From Ischnura elegans (lineage: Eukaryota; Arthropoda; Insecta; Odonata; Coenagrionidae): a stretch of 64,000 bases of DNA. This document shows, one piece after another, positions 1 to 10,620 of the stretch; position 1 is the first letter of the stretch, and every line of letters begins with the position of its first letter. The notes beneath the pieces were generated by a model. The model worked only from the letters and a program-made list of their open reading frames with translations, had not been told where the DNA came from and made no database searches. Location: assembly GCF_921293095.1 (NCBI RefSeq), contig NC_060251.1, forward strand, positions 101,108,566 to 101,172,565. Direction: 5' to 3'. The position numbers were made by a program, and so were the translations under genes.

Positions 1-61
1 ACGGATTAGTTCTATATTTAATTTTAAAAAATTCCTAATTAGTTCGAATCGGGAATGGTCA

Positions 62-308
62 TGATTTTTACGGCGGCGCGCCAATCCACGAAGGTGGTGC
101 TTCCTTCATCCAGCATTGCTGCTTCCACTTTCGCAAAACATGTTTTGTTAGAATGATTTTCGTCATGGACATCTATTCGTCCGTCGTTAAATTCTGCGCA
201 CTACTTGCGTACGTGCTGCAACCTCATGCACATGGTCCCGTACACTTCACACAGTTGCGAATGATATTCCATTGGCGCAGTGTTCTTTGCACACAAAAAA
301 CGAATCTT
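62..308 (-). pseudogene. mariner-type transposase, N-terminal fragment
   Basis: Read on the minus strand, this stretch encodes the N-terminal DNA-binding part of a mariner (SETMAR-like) transposase. The order of motifs is IRFLCAKN, then a helix ending QLCEVYG, then QHVRK followed by an in-frame stop where WC is usual, then EF.DGR.DVHDE. The frame stays readable to about position 62, including a weak match to the usual AMLxE segment. The catalytic domain and both terminal repeats are absent. The internal stop and the missing catalytic core mark it as a dead fragment. Similar but separate mariner remnants lie near 15.6, 20.2 and 22.0-25.3 kb. The family assignment is firm; the exact ends are not. 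Confidence 0.75.
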
Positions 309-1379
309 AGAGGATAGTTGGCACCTGATGGGAGAAGCGAGAGGCAGATTCATCTCTAACGGCTGCCAATTGAAAAGTAATTGTTAATGGTTACAGTCAA
401 TACGCCTGGGCAATGATTAGGAGAGGGTGGACCAACCTACATTTAATAATCGTCAGGTCCCGCGTAACAACGTTCTTTAGCGTCTTGGGAACCTAATATT
501 GCGGACAATTCTCGTATGTGTCAATTTGGGTGGCTTAAATTTGATCATTCCCCAGAAAGAAAGAGGCCAGTAACGAAGAATTTCTTTTCCCATCAAGCAG
601 TGCCAGAAATAAGCGAAGAAGAACATAATCATCCCGCATAGCACCGATGAATGAGCTTACGCCCTTTCCGTGAGGTATCTAAAGAAAAAAATATTAATGC
701 TTCCTATTTTTTCCATATTTTTTCCAAACTTTTTAAAAAAATATTTTGGTTCAAAAAAAAAATGCTCAACATTCAATATCTACCTCTTTATCTCACCCCA
801 CCCCATTCCCTACAGGATTGAGTGCTTCTGACAGAATCGCTTGAATGTGTTCAAGGAACAACTGTACCAAATTTCATGCTTGTCTCATAGAATCCAACAT
901 TTTGCAATGCCAAAGGACTTTTAGTGTAGGGACAATGAATGAACACCTACTCTGCAATATAGTCTTTGATTTTGTCCATGGAAACAATAAGGCGGACAGA
1001 AATTTCTGCCAGTGCTGTCTTCTTATCTAAGGGTCGTATTCGAGTACGTAACTCAAGTATTGATCCCACCGCCATCGCCTCAATTTTATAACACAAAATA
1101 TCTCGTTAAATACTTCCATACGTGATATTGTTCTCCAGTAGCGTCGGTTTCTAATAGGCAGGAGACCGTGAATGAAAATAGCTTTAGTATATGCATTATT
1201 TTGTAAATTTTCATGCGGTTAATCTAACTTAAGTGACTAAGGAGGAGTTGAAGTTAGTATCAAGAGCACGAACCCTAGCTTAACTTGATTTTGAGTGCTG
1301 AACTACCGAGGTAAGGTGAGGACTCAAGAATGAGTCAGGTTCTAGACCACGGCCCAAAGTCTATGGCCGTTCGTTACTT
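309..1379. other. no recognisable gene
   Basis: AT-rich sequence with stops in all frames. Only one short open frame (845-1030) occurs and it resembles nothing I know. I see no terminal repeats, tRNA or splice-bounded exon I would defend. Confidence 0.5.
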
Positions 1380-1380
1380 C

Positions 1381-1893
1381 ATCATCATCATCATTGGTCA
1401 ATAATCCTAGGATTGGTTTGACGCAACTCTCCACTCTAATCTCCTATCAGCTAATATTTTCACACCTACGTATTTATTCTCTTTACTTGTTCCATATATC
1501 TTGTTCGAGGTCTTCCTTTTCCATTCTTGCTTTCCACTTGCCCTTCGACGATTGTCTTCATCAAGCCATCATGTCTCAAGATGTGGCCTATAAGATTGTT
1601 CCGCCTTCTTATTAAGGTTTTCATGAGGCTTCTCTTCTCTCCTACTTTTCTTAGGACTTCCTCGTTACTAACTCGGTCGATCCATTTGATTTTCATCATT
1701 CTTCTGTAGCACCACATTTCGAAGGCCTCTATCCTTGCTTTCTCCGCTGCGGTCATTGTCCATGCCTCACTTCCGCAAAGGAGCATACTCCAGATGTAGG
1801 TCCTTATAAATTGTTTCTTTACTTCCATATTTAAGTTTCCCGCTGTAAGCAGGTCTCTCTTTTGGTGGAATGCTCTCTTCGTCTGGGCTATTT
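1381..1893 (-). mobile_element. LINE 3' end (C-terminal domain plus ATG-repeat tail)
   Basis: This is the 3' end of a non-LTR retrotransposon lying on the minus strand. The open part (1466-1893) starts in AQTKRAFHQKRDLL and contains GSEAWT, EAFEMWCYRRM, DRVSNEEVL, GHILRHDGL and GRPRTRYMEQV. These are the conserved blocks after the reverse transcriptase in endonuclease-RT LINEs often labelled craniofacial development protein 2-like or RTE-type. A stop at 1466 is followed by about 85 bp of 3' UTR and a short repeat that reads (ATG)n on the element strand, typical of a LINE tail. The frame is intact, but the copy is 5'-truncated before the polymerase. The same family recurs at 8.88, 9.13-10.1 and 55.16 kb with nearly the same terminal 70 bp. 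Confidence 0.8.
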
Positions 1894-1918
1894 TGCTGAT
1901 AAGCCCAGGCGAAGAGAG
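1873..1918. repeat. inverted repeat at 5' break of LINE
   Basis: Seventeen-nucleotide arms (1873-1889 and 1902-1918) are reverse complements with one mismatch and a 12-nt loop. The left arm is LINE coding sequence (AQTKRA). The right arm repeats it in the opposite direction exactly where the LINE homology stops. This fits a small 5' inversion made during LINE insertion (twin priming), although a chance hairpin cannot be excluded. Confidence 0.55.
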
Positions 1919-1920
1919 AA

Positions 1921-2350
1921 GAAGTTCGTCGCTTACACTCTTGAAAAACCTCTAATACTGCGAGACGCGAGTTGAGCCCTCAGAATGCGTTTCCAGTCCC
2001 CCTTTCACTACTTTCATCCTTCAAATTTCTCCTTAAAGTTCTTGCAACGACGGCGTATTCAGGAAAATCCGTCAGTCATTGTTTTACTCACCATTAATCG
2101 AGGAAATCCCTCCGTTGGCGATACTTTCTCCTCGTTCCTCGAGATCCTGGTTCTGATGACGAGTTTTGGACGCCGCTCTCTTCCCTTGAGGATCAAGTTC
2201 AATCTACCTCCTCTCGGCACATAGTTTTTGTGACGCTCACCATTCCATTGAGTAGACTTGATCCTACTCCCTTAAGTCTTTGCAGTACTTTTCCAAAACA
2301 ATAGAACACGTTCTAAGTATGAAAAGATAGGATAAAACAAATAATATTGC
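1921..2350. other. no recognisable gene
   Basis: Two short open frames occur here (1985-2224 and the start of 2347-2574) without recognisable motifs, splice sites or codon bias. No repeat boundary was found before the MITE that starts at 2351. Confidence 0.4.
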
Positions 2351-3018
2351 CAATAGGGTATTTTCCTTCATCAAAGAGAACGAAAGGCATTGATTACGAT
2401 TCGTTACCCACCATTAATGTATTCATAATATACAAATTATTTGGTTTTAGAAATACCGGTTTAGACGAATGGGAATGGTCAATTTTAACCGCATTTGAAC
2501 AAGGCCAGATTTGCGCCCATGCGATGCCACTCCACGTGACGTCACAGGGACCTAGTTTCTATATGAGTAGATAGGAATTTTAGATCTTCTGAGATTACCA
2601 ATGCATGCATGAGGCACAGAGCTCAGGGAAACATGTCTTAATAATCACCTATTAAAACTGGCTAAGGTCGGAAAGTTTTCTTCCTTTGATAAGGTACTGA
2701 TAATCCTTATGTAAGCCAAGCGCTACCAGCTAGCAGGGTACTCGGCTACCTGCTAGCATCCTGCGTCGTATCAACGCTCAAATCCTCGCCCCAAGGTCAC
2801 CTCACTTGCGGCAGCGGGAACCAGAACGAGGTCACACGGAGATTTCCCGGCATTCATACTTGGCCGTCGCGTTTTCGCGCGCTTGAAAATTTTCACTTTT
2901 CATTTAATCGCTAAAAATAGATATCGTCATTTAAAAATCTAAAAGCGTGAAATACGTACTCCAGGAGTAATAATCTTTCGACTTAGGCAATAAAAAAATA
3001 AAAGGAAACCACCCTATT
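2351..3018 (+). mobile_element. 668-bp non-autonomous DNA element, copy 1
   Basis: This copy is bounded by short imperfect inverted ends: CAATAGGGTATTTTCC at the left and GGAAACCACCCTATTTG at the right. Across its whole length it matches the reverse complement of 17923-18597. The shared blocks include the GTGACGTCAC palindrome near 2538, the ATGCATGCAT segment near 2602, and a palindromic CTAGCAGG...CCTGCTAG stretch near 2733-2757. It has no long reading frame. Two full-length copies with the same ends in opposite orientations, 15 kb apart, support a mobile non-autonomous (MITE-like) family. The superfamily is not determined, and I could not define a target duplication. Confidence 0.75.
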
Positions 3019-3628
3019 TGGCTCATATTTAGTGTTGAAAAAACCAAAGTTAATTTAACGCGACTCTACCTCCCATTCTCCAACGGTTTTGTATTTCTTT
3101 GTAGGCCGATTTACACCCTTTTCGTATTGAATTTACATATCATGCGGCAATAACTATTTTAGGTACTTATCAGTTATCGCGGAACGTTCTTAAAAGATAT
3201 TGTAGATGAGAAATTTGAAGAAAAAATCAAAAAGCATAATTATTTGGTCTCCATGTGAATTCATTATTTGCTATCTAAAACAAGTAATGCTTTCAATGGT
3301 GAAGTATGAACCTCTTTGACTACCCGAGAAACAAAGAAGAGGCAATCAAATTGCTGCTGGAGGGATAGAAGGGTGACGATCCATTCGATTTGTTTTTGGA
3401 AATAATTGTCAAGATATGGCTACCAGTTAGGAATATTTGAGTTTGAATTTTAGAAATGAATTATTTTACCTCATTTTTTAACTGTTTTGGCGATTTTAAA
3501 AATGCTCCGGAATAACCATTATGTACCATTTTTTCAGTTTTCTTTTTATCGGCTTCCTCACGTATTTTAAGAATCGGAAAGCTGCGAATTATGACACGTA
3601 TCGAATGCCTTTGTGGCTATTCCTATGT
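3019..3628. other. no recognisable gene
   Basis: AT-rich, stop-dense sequence between the MITE and the first copy of the 3.6-kb repeat family. No conserved motif was seen. Confidence 0.4.
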
Positions 3629-3915
3629 TCTGGAAGTTGCAACTCCCTCCGGGAAAATTATTTCAATCGTTTCAACGGACATAACCCCATTGCCTCAGTA
3701 GTTTTCTCTCAAGCGCAGCCGAAATTCGGCGAAGTTGGTCACGTTGCTCGAGACGAGAGCTCATATTATGGCTGAATGCAAATCTTCATTAGATAGGAAT
3801 CAAATGAAAGACTCGGTGGACTGCTGCGGCGAAATTGCCTTCCCCAATTTGCATTTTTTTTTAAACATTAATGCCCCATCGTGTGAAACCACTGTCCCAG
3901 GTGGAGTCTTCGGAC
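3629..3915 (+). repeat. unclassified interspersed repeat, copy 1
   Basis: This copy shares with 6300-6590 the order TGGAAGTT, a segment ending ATTATTTCAAT, TTTTCTCTC, CAGCCGAAATTCGGCGAA, GGTCACGTTG, ATGGCTGAAT, CAAATGAAAGACTCGGT, CTGCTGCGGCGAAATTG and GCCTTCGGA-like ends. The short open frames over it (3521-3775, 3735-3923) differ between copies, so I do not treat them as genes. It contains a small hairpin, GCCGAAATTCGGC. No terminal repeat, poly-A tail or B-box is obvious, so its class is unknown. Confidence 0.6.
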
Positions 3916-4570
3916 AAGCCTGATGATTATCGTGATGATTGATGATGATAGTAACAAGAAACATCTAGTAAAAATCACACAAAACGTAAGGGATAACAAA
4001 AATTATTTTTGCAAGATGTATTAGCTGCTATTTTTCTGTCATAATAGGTATCATAACTGATTTTTTTCGATTAATTGATTTTTATTTTTTTTGTGATTTT
4101 TGGCTTATCGAATTGCTTCATGCGTAGACAGAAAGATGGATCACTATTCGGCGTTAAATTTTAGGAAAATCTCAATTCATGCACAATATTTCTAATGTTT
4201 TTCCATTTAGTGGGTTATCTAAATGCTATGATAATAAAATCAAGAAAATACTGGGATTGGTGTTATCGCGTCAGCGTAGATAAGACGACAAAGGAGCAGC
4301 GATTCAGTGATTCATATGATGGACGGCGTGATGCACTCGCACCAGTATTTTTATTTAAACATATGGTTTAAGTTTTGGGGACCTTGCTACCTCGTTGCCG
4401 GTTTGAAATCAGTTGCGAGATTCAAGAAATCTAAAATGTTAACTTTCACTTTATTGAAATCGGTCACGTACGTTCCTTTAATACTTCATCGAATTATTCG
4501 TGCACCCAAAGACGTGGAAATCTGATAAGTACCCAGCATATCGAGTGTTTTCGCAGCTATTTTTCTATAC
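3916..4570. other. no recognisable gene
   Basis: Contains a short degenerate GAT/ATG-rich run around 3923-3952 and otherwise AT-rich unique-looking sequence. No gene is supported. Confidence 0.4.
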
Positions 4571-4701
4571 CCCGGAAGTTGCAAGGCACACCGAGAAATT
4601 ATTTCAATCCTTTCGACAGTCATTATCTCATTGTCTGGGCAATTTTCTCTCAAGCACAGCCGCAGTTTGGCGAAAATTTTCACGTTCCTCAAGGCAAGAT
4701 C
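4571..4701 (+). repeat. unclassified interspersed repeat, copy 2 (partial)
   Basis: Matches the 5' half of the repeats at 3629 and 6300: CGGAAGTTGCAA, AAATTATTTCAATC, TTTTCTCTCAAGC, CAGCCGCAGTTTGGCGAAA and CACGTT. It then diverges. It is more decayed than the other two copies. Confidence 0.5.
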
Positions 4702-6299
4702 TCCTTGATTGCACAGCCCTCCATGTAGCTAGTAAGCGGGGATTGGGCTTTAAAAAATCTCTGCCAGTACCAACATTCAAACTCGGGCCAATGGGATGAG
4801 AATCTAAGATTAAGCACCAAAATATCCTAACCGAATCTCCACGGCTAAAATATTTATGAGTTAAGTCTAGTGACCTAATGACGTATTCTTCCCCGTCATT
4901 CATACATCCCGCTCACTCATCTATAACACTTCAGAACCAAAGGCCTTGGAACGCAACCCATAATTATTGGCCATTATTTCATCCCTTTCCTTCACCTTTC
5001 TTGCGGTTTAATTCTAAGATGTGTATGCCTATCATCCCACCGAACGACCTTCTGTTTGTAACATCTTTGCTGAACTTTGAAAATTCGATATCCTTTATCC
5101 AATCTCTATTCTGCTTTCACGTTTATTTAAGGTCGAATAAATTATCTTTTGATAGTTTTATGTATTTCTTATTATTTATATATTAATGTTTTATGTATTT
5201 CCTTATGGCCATTTTGAGGCATAATTACATGAGTTGTTGTTACTGGCTCTAATGGGTAAAGGCTATGATTTGCTTAAATATTTATGCGTGAATAACAATG
5301 CGATTAAAAAATGTTCTCATTCGAATTAAATGCATTCGCCGTGACCGCTTTACACGGTGAATGATTTCGGCGGATGATTTCGGCGAATTTTCTGCGCAGA
5401 GACGATGCGCACTGATGCGACTATAGATAATGCATGTCGATTGTAATAGTTACTGTACGGTTATTTAATTTCTCTGTATATCGAAGATATCTCGCAAGTG
5501 CTAAAATATTATCCTCACATATTTGCACATCAAAGCAGCCATACATGAAATTGACAATGGAATTTTTACTTTTATAGTCACTTATTGGACTTCTAAATAC
5601 TTCCCGCATTTTGATTAGTCTATGAACTCACTTAAATTTGAGTCAAAGTTGAAAAATACAGATTAACCCCTACTAGGAGGCACATAGCCAGAAATTTGCT
5701 TAGGGGGATCTTGGGTGGTATGCTGGTAGCCTATTTGGGTAATTATCTCCTATTCCCACGCATCGGAATACCATACATTTCGTTAAATAAGCCATACATT
5801 TCTTTTGAATAGTGTTGAAATTTATAATAATCATTTAATCTTGCCGTAACGTTCGGTGTTATTATTGCTAGGTCTCCGTGGTTTGTTTGTTTCCGAGGTG
5901 CGCCAAATTTTTCAGAAACGTTCAAAACTTTAGGACACTGGCGGCAGTAGTAAATATGGCTCGATTTGGAGGAAATTTAGGATCGGCGACCCTGATATAA
6001 GTCCACGACTCTTAATAGTTAAGAGAAATTAGAGGATAAGTGTCCTTGGACTAGTTGTCTCCAAGGGAATGTCAGGCGGCAGAACAAGGAAGGGAATTAA
6101 TTTCGGGGGACCATCAACTTCAATACTATGTTTCAAACAAGTTCACAACGTGCTTAGCTGTGATATGTAAGAGTAAGGAACCAAAGAATATTTTAATACT
6201 AATAAATTCTAAAAGAACTATGATTCATACTAATGATTTATAAAATTTATAGAGGGGAGGATTGCTGTGAAAAATCAATTGGCTTAGTCGGAATCCCTC
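4702..6299. other. no recognisable gene
   Basis: Mostly unique AT-rich sequence. A 13-bp tandem duplication of GATGATTTCGGCG lies near 5361-5385. Near 5688-5720 there is AGCCAGAAATTTGCTTAGGGGG, which looks like an old end of a GGG-rich DNA transposon, but no partner end was found. The open frames here (for example 4878-5186 and 5743-5925) have no recognisable content. Confidence 0.4.
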
Positions 6300-6590
6300 C
6301 TGGAAGTTACGTACAATTCCCTCCGGATATATTATTTCAATTGCTTCAATAGTCATAACATCACTGTCTCAGAAGTTTTCTCTCTCAAGCTCAGCCGAAA
6401 TTCGGCGAAATCGGTCACGTTGTTCAAGGCGAGAGTCCGTGTATGGCTGAATACATAGCCTCACGATAGTGGTTAAGAATCAAATGAAAGACTCGGTAGA
6501 CTGCTGCGGCGAAATTGTCTTTCCCAATTCGTTATTTTTTATTTATGCCCCTTTCATATGAAACCGTTATCCGGGGTGATGCCTTCGGAC
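6300..6590 (+). repeat. unclassified interspersed repeat, copy 3
   Basis: The full-length counterpart of 3629-3915 in the same orientation, sharing the AAATTCGGCGAAAT and GACTGCTGCGGCGAAATTG blocks and the ATGCCTTCGGA end. All three copies lie within 3 kb in one orientation, so they may be old local duplications or three insertions of one family. Confidence 0.6.
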
Positions 6591-6764
6591 GCTCCCAAAA
6601 ATTGCAATATTGCAATAGATACCAGCTAAGCCAAATGATTTTTTGTAGTGATTTTCGTCCTTGGTGATTAAAACTAATGATTTTTACTTACGGAGTGTGC
6701 GATATGTATTGCTTAAGCAATGTGACTCAAGATAAAAGTAGGTTGGGGAAAACTCAAGCAGGTA
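6591..6764. other. no recognisable gene
   Basis: Short spacer before the LINE fragment. The last 50 bases may be decayed LINE sequence. Confidence 0.3.
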
Positions 6765-7325
6765 GAGCAATTTAACTATTTGGGACGCATATAAGAGGAA
6801 AACGGATGCATAAGTAAAGATACCGTGAAGAGAATTGCATTAGCAAGGGAGGCTGTCATGAACAGGAGCTGATTAGAGGATGGCTATGTAAGCTGGAGTG
6901 TAGCGCTTGACGGTGCCGAAACGTGGTTACTGAGGAGAGAGAATAGAGGCGTTCGAGGTGTGGGTGTGGAGAATGGAGAAGATGAAGTGGAAGGAGAGGA
7001 GGAGGAACGACGAAGTGCTGGACATGGTGGGTGAAGAGAGGCAGCTTTTGGATGAGATCCGGAGGAAACAGAAGGTAGGTATGGATGGAGCGAGTGCTTG
7101 CGGGGAGGGGATGTTGAAAACAGTGTTAAAGGGTAGAATTTTTGGTAAACGAGGGAGAGGAAGGGAAAAAGCAGGATTTTTTTTAGATAGAATGAAAGGG
7201 AGTAGGCCTTATGGTGAATTGAAGAGGGAAGTTCATGAAGGAAGGGGATACTGCCAGAATGCTTCATAAGTTCTCCATGGAAACCCAACTCAATCGGCAG
7301 AATGCTTTAATAATAATATTAAAAA
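6765..7325 (+). mobile_element. LINE C-terminal fragment, second family
   Basis: Plus-strand 3' end of another endonuclease-RT LINE. Decayed pieces in shifting frames read QFNYLG, RIALAREA, WSVAL.GAETWLL, then VWVWRMEKM, EVLDMVGEERQLLDEIRRKQK, GEGMLKTVLKGRI and GKRGRGR, ending in DRMKGSRPY.ELKREVHEGRG. The longest open stretch is 6958-7269. At least two frameshifts and a deletion separate the blocks, so it is dead. It ends near an AATAATAATATTAAA tail. The same C-terminal block recurs at 33.24, 39.13, 41.48, 43.77 and 50.16 kb, which marks a common family in this genome that differs from the one at 1.4 kb. Confidence 0.75.
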
Positions 7326-8876
7326 TTGCTCAAAGGAAGTGGTATGAAAGTTCCCTCAAACTCATAGTCCCAACTCATGACATTTTTGGAAGGGAATATT
7401 ATTTCAAGGGGGTCTAAGCCCCTTAAGCTCCCCCTTCAGACCAAATGCCTGCCCCCACCAAGATTTAAGATCGAAAGAAAGACATGTGAGGAACTCTGAA
7501 GAGGAAACCACCGATTGCGGACTCTGGAAAGTTGAGCAATCTCTGGGGAGAGAGAGAGAGGCTTTTTTTCCCGGGGAATTCACGTGCGTTGCCGGAACGA
7601 TATAGATCGGTCCCAGTGTTCGCAACTATCGCTTACGCGTGGGTGGGAAAGGAGTTGAATGAACTGCTCATTATGTGATCTTTGTCTATGAACGTGGGAG
7701 TGGCACCTATTGTATGATGACTTCATATTTCACCATTTCATGTGATATTTCCGACCAAAGTCGTATTTTTTTCGAATCGGCTCATTCATTCATACTGTAA
7801 ATTGCCTTCGCCAAGAATGTAGCATGATTCTCATGAATATTAGCGCGTATATTTTTCATGACTCCAATTTTGCGTTTCTCAAAGGCAGGCTGAGAAATTG
7901 AGCTGAAGTAAAAACTCAAATTGGTGACGTAACATGCAGAGAAACGAGTTATTATGGTGAATTAGTTGCGGGACATTGTGGTACGTTTATATTCTGGGTA
8001 CATTACTCATATGTTACTTTTAAAAAATTGCCAGGTAATTTTAGTAATAATGTTTATCGAGCCTTACTCTACTTTTACGACGCCTTAAAAGCCTCTAAGT
8101 TTGAAGAGATTTACAATTTTCAGCTCAGAAAGTGAATATTTTGTCGAATTTTTCGGAGTCAATAAGTAATTCAGAACGAAATATTTGTACAAAGTTGTGC
8201 AATTGCTTGAAAGAGTGATTAATTTTAATAATTTCCGACATTTCTTTATAATTTTTGGTGATAAATTAAATAAGAGATTTTTAATCATCATGTGAACTTG
8301 ATTTGAGGTAAAAAAATGACGGTCGGGCACTTTTATACAATGTGATGCCATGGTAATCATATTTATTCGTAGCTGAAATAATTTTGCACTTTCTTCATGC
8401 CAAAAAGTTCCAATATGAATTTTTCTTTTATTATTAGTGATAAAAATCTTTTTCGTGGGATTGAGCATAATTGCAACGCACAATATTTTATTCGAAGAGC
8501 TTACACAAAAATATATCGCCAATGCATATTTTCACTAATTTTAGGCCTCCTTAAGAGTTTGATTACCGCTATTCAACAATAAATTTTCATCGTATATAAA
8601 TAGCATACAAGAGTTTGTCCTTATTTCATATCCCAAATTCAAAATAGTAATATGTTTAATTTTGCTTTGGTTCTGTGTAAACTTTCTCTAAAGAGCGGTC
8701 ATGATAATAGGTACATTTGAATTTGGCTGACATAATTTTTTTTCGGTGCAACCTGCTGATAATTCTTGAAAAAAATTAAACACTTCACAGTGTGTTAGAG
8801 AATTCGCATTGTATTGTGGCTTCCTTTTTTATAGATGGTGTTTGAGAAAAAAATGCAGAAAGTAGACGCCAAATCG
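7326..8876. other. no recognisable gene; GA microsatellite
   Basis: Holds a short (GA)n run near 7549-7560 and a GGGGTCTAAGCCCC stretch near 7411. A 145-codon minus-strand open frame (8085-8522) is rich in Lys, Leu, Ile and Asn and has no recognised domain. I take it as chance openness of AT-rich DNA. Confidence 0.4.
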
Positions 8877-8879
8877 TCA

Positions 8880-8990
8880 TCAACTGTCATCAGTCCTTAG
8901 ATTGATTTGACGCAGCTCTCCACTCAATTCTCCCATCAACTATCTTTAATCATTTTCTCTAGGTACCTCATCCGTGGCTATCTCTACCGT
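8880..8990 (-). mobile_element. LINE 3'-end fragment (first family)
   Basis: Carries the terminal signature of the 1.4-kb LINE: a CATCA-type tail, then CAGTCCTTAGATTGATTTGA and GCAGCTCTCCACTC on the plus strand. Only about 100 bp of 3' UTR remain. Confidence 0.6.
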
Positions 8991-9004
8991 TCTTCCCCTC
9001 ACCA

Positions 9005-9110
9005 GTCCTACATCTATATAATACCCTGCGAGCCACCTTTAGGGCGTTTGGCAGGAGGTATCAAAACACCATCACGCAAGAGGATCCCCACATGCAAACC
9101 ACACGGTCAT
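9005..9110 (-). mobile_element. jockey-like LINE 3'-end fragment
   Basis: The sequence CCTACATCTATATAATACCC followed by TGCGAGCCACC and a GGCAGGAGGTAT block matches the 3' end of the jockey-like LINE at 30606-30680 (CTACATCTACATAATAACCC, GCAAGCCGCC). Only the 3' UTR is present. Confidence 0.55.
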
Positions 9111-9127
9111 GATAAATATTACCCATT

Positions 9128-10095
9128 TATCATCATCATCATTAGTCAACAATCCTAAGATTGGTTTGACGCAGTTCTCCATTCCTCTCTCCTATCCGCT
9201 AACCTTTTCATAGCGACGTATTTCTTCTCTTTTGCATCCTTTATAACCTGTCCTACGTAACTCATTCGGGGCCGTCCCTCGCCCCTCTTCCCATCCGCCT
9301 GTTCTTCAATGCAGTGGCGGATACAGAGAAAACTCAAGGGGGGGGGGGGGGGCGCAAAAGACATCTTGAGTTACCTTTACTTTTATCGCAATAAAAAATA
9401 ATCAAGTCTCATGCAGAGCTTCAGAAATTTTCAACTAAAGTGATTATACACACATTCAAGACAATGCCATCTTATGATATAAAAAAGTTACAATTATGGT
9501 TCTGCTATGTTTGGCAATACGGGTGGCCCCACAAAGGGGGGGCGCGCGCCCCCTGCGCCCCCCATCTGTATCCGCCACTGCGTCAATGATTGTCTTCATC
9601 AGGCCATCATACCTCAAAATATGGCCAACTAAGTCGTTCCGCCTTCTGCTTCAGGTTTTTTATGAGGCTTCTCTTTTCTCCCACTCTTCTGAGCATTTAC
9701 TCGTTACTTACACGGTCAATCCATTTTATCTTCATCATTCTTCGGTAGCACCACATTTCGGATGCTTCCACTCTTGACTTCTCCGCTGCTGTCAACGTCC
9801 AAGCCTTGCTTCCATAGAGAAACATACTCCATATGTAGCTCTGATGAATTGTTTCCTTACTTCTATGCTTGTATTCTCAGCTGTAACATTCTTCTTTTTA
9901 TAGAAAGCTCTCTTCGCCTGAGCTATTCTACTATTTCTATGACTACTTCTTTCTTTCTTAGTACATCGTTGGTAATTGGGCTTCCTAGGTAAGAAAACTC
10001 TTTCAAATATTCAAGATTATGCTATCCTAGGTTAATGTTTGTCTTAGCTTCCTCTCTTTTGCTGCATACGAATGTCTTAGTCTTCTTTTAGAGCA
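9128..10095 (-). mobile_element. LINE C-terminal fragment split by a MITE
   Basis: A longer copy of the 1.4-kb LINE family on the minus strand. The ATC-repeat tail is at 9131 and is followed leftward-to-rightward by 3' UTR and coding sequence to about 10095. Coding pieces include GRPRMSYVGQV near 9265, then past the MITE KEFSYLGSPITNDV near 9980 and VCSKREEAKTNINLG near 10060, i.e. the end of the RT thumb. Several frameshifts and stops break the frame. A 269-bp hAT-type MITE (9312-9580) interrupts it; removing the MITE and one copy of the 8-bp duplication restores the order seen in the 1.4-kb copy. Confidence 0.75.
9312..9580. mobile_element. hAT-type MITE inside the LINE
   Basis: The ends are inverted repeats CAGTGGCGGATACAGA and TCTGTATCCGCCACTG. 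The flanks are CTTCAATG (9304-9311) and CGTCAATG (9581-9588), an 8-bp target duplication with one mismatch. Inner sequence is poly-G or poly-C next to each end. The 8-bp duplication and the CAGTGGCG end are hallmarks of non-autonomous hAT elements. It has no coding capacity and is younger than the LINE it sits in. Confidence 0.85.
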
Positions 10096-10259
10096 AAAAT
10101 TACATGCACGTTCATGAATAGGCAAAACTTGCCAACAGTTATTAATTCCTATACTATATCCATGTAAGACTAGAACAATGGAAAAGTAAAAAAAATGAAA
10201 TGAGCCGTCCTTGCGTGTGACACCATTGATTCCATTATACCAGATGCCTTTGTTACCCC

Positions 10260-10612
10260 CAGGGGCGCCGACTTATAAAAAATATTGGGGGGCTCATATC
10301 GGAGGTCTTGCCCCTGGAAGAGGTTAAATTGAAAGTGTGTCGCAGCACCAAAACACTACCATGATTCATAACACTTGATTCAGTTACCCTGCTTAACCTT
10401 ATAATTATTTGTTTCAACACTCATTGTTGAATTTATTTAAAAGGTAACTATCGTCAAGCATGGGAAATAAAAATCACCAATATATGTTTGTGATTTCACA
10501 AGGCATAATATAACTTAATTATTTTCTTGAATTATTGAGGGGGCTCCGCCCCCCCAAACGAATCTTTGAGGGGGCTCGGGCCCCCTCAGGCCCCATGAAG
10601 TCGGCGCCACTG
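10260..10612. mobile_element. hAT-type MITE with perfect 8-bp target duplication
   Basis: Begins CAGGGGCGCCGACTT and ends AAGTCGGCGCCACTG as an imperfect inverted pair, flanked on both sides by identical GTTACCCC (10252-10259 and 10613-10620). It is 353 bp long, has GGGGGCTC-rich subterminal regions and an AT-rich core, and has no reading frame. The intact target duplication points to a fairly recent insertion. Confidence 0.9.
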
Positions 10613-10620
10613 GTTACCCC

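Noticed and set aside
6884-7288. 134-codon minus-strand Pro/Ser/Leu-rich frame
   Set aside because: Exactly antisense to the LINE C-terminal coding sequence; Pro/Ser/Leu richness is the reverse reading of GGA/GAA codons.
8085-8522. 145-codon minus-strand open frame
   Set aside because: Lys/Leu/Ile/Asn-rich composition typical of chance openness in AT-rich DNA; no domain, promoter or splice sites.
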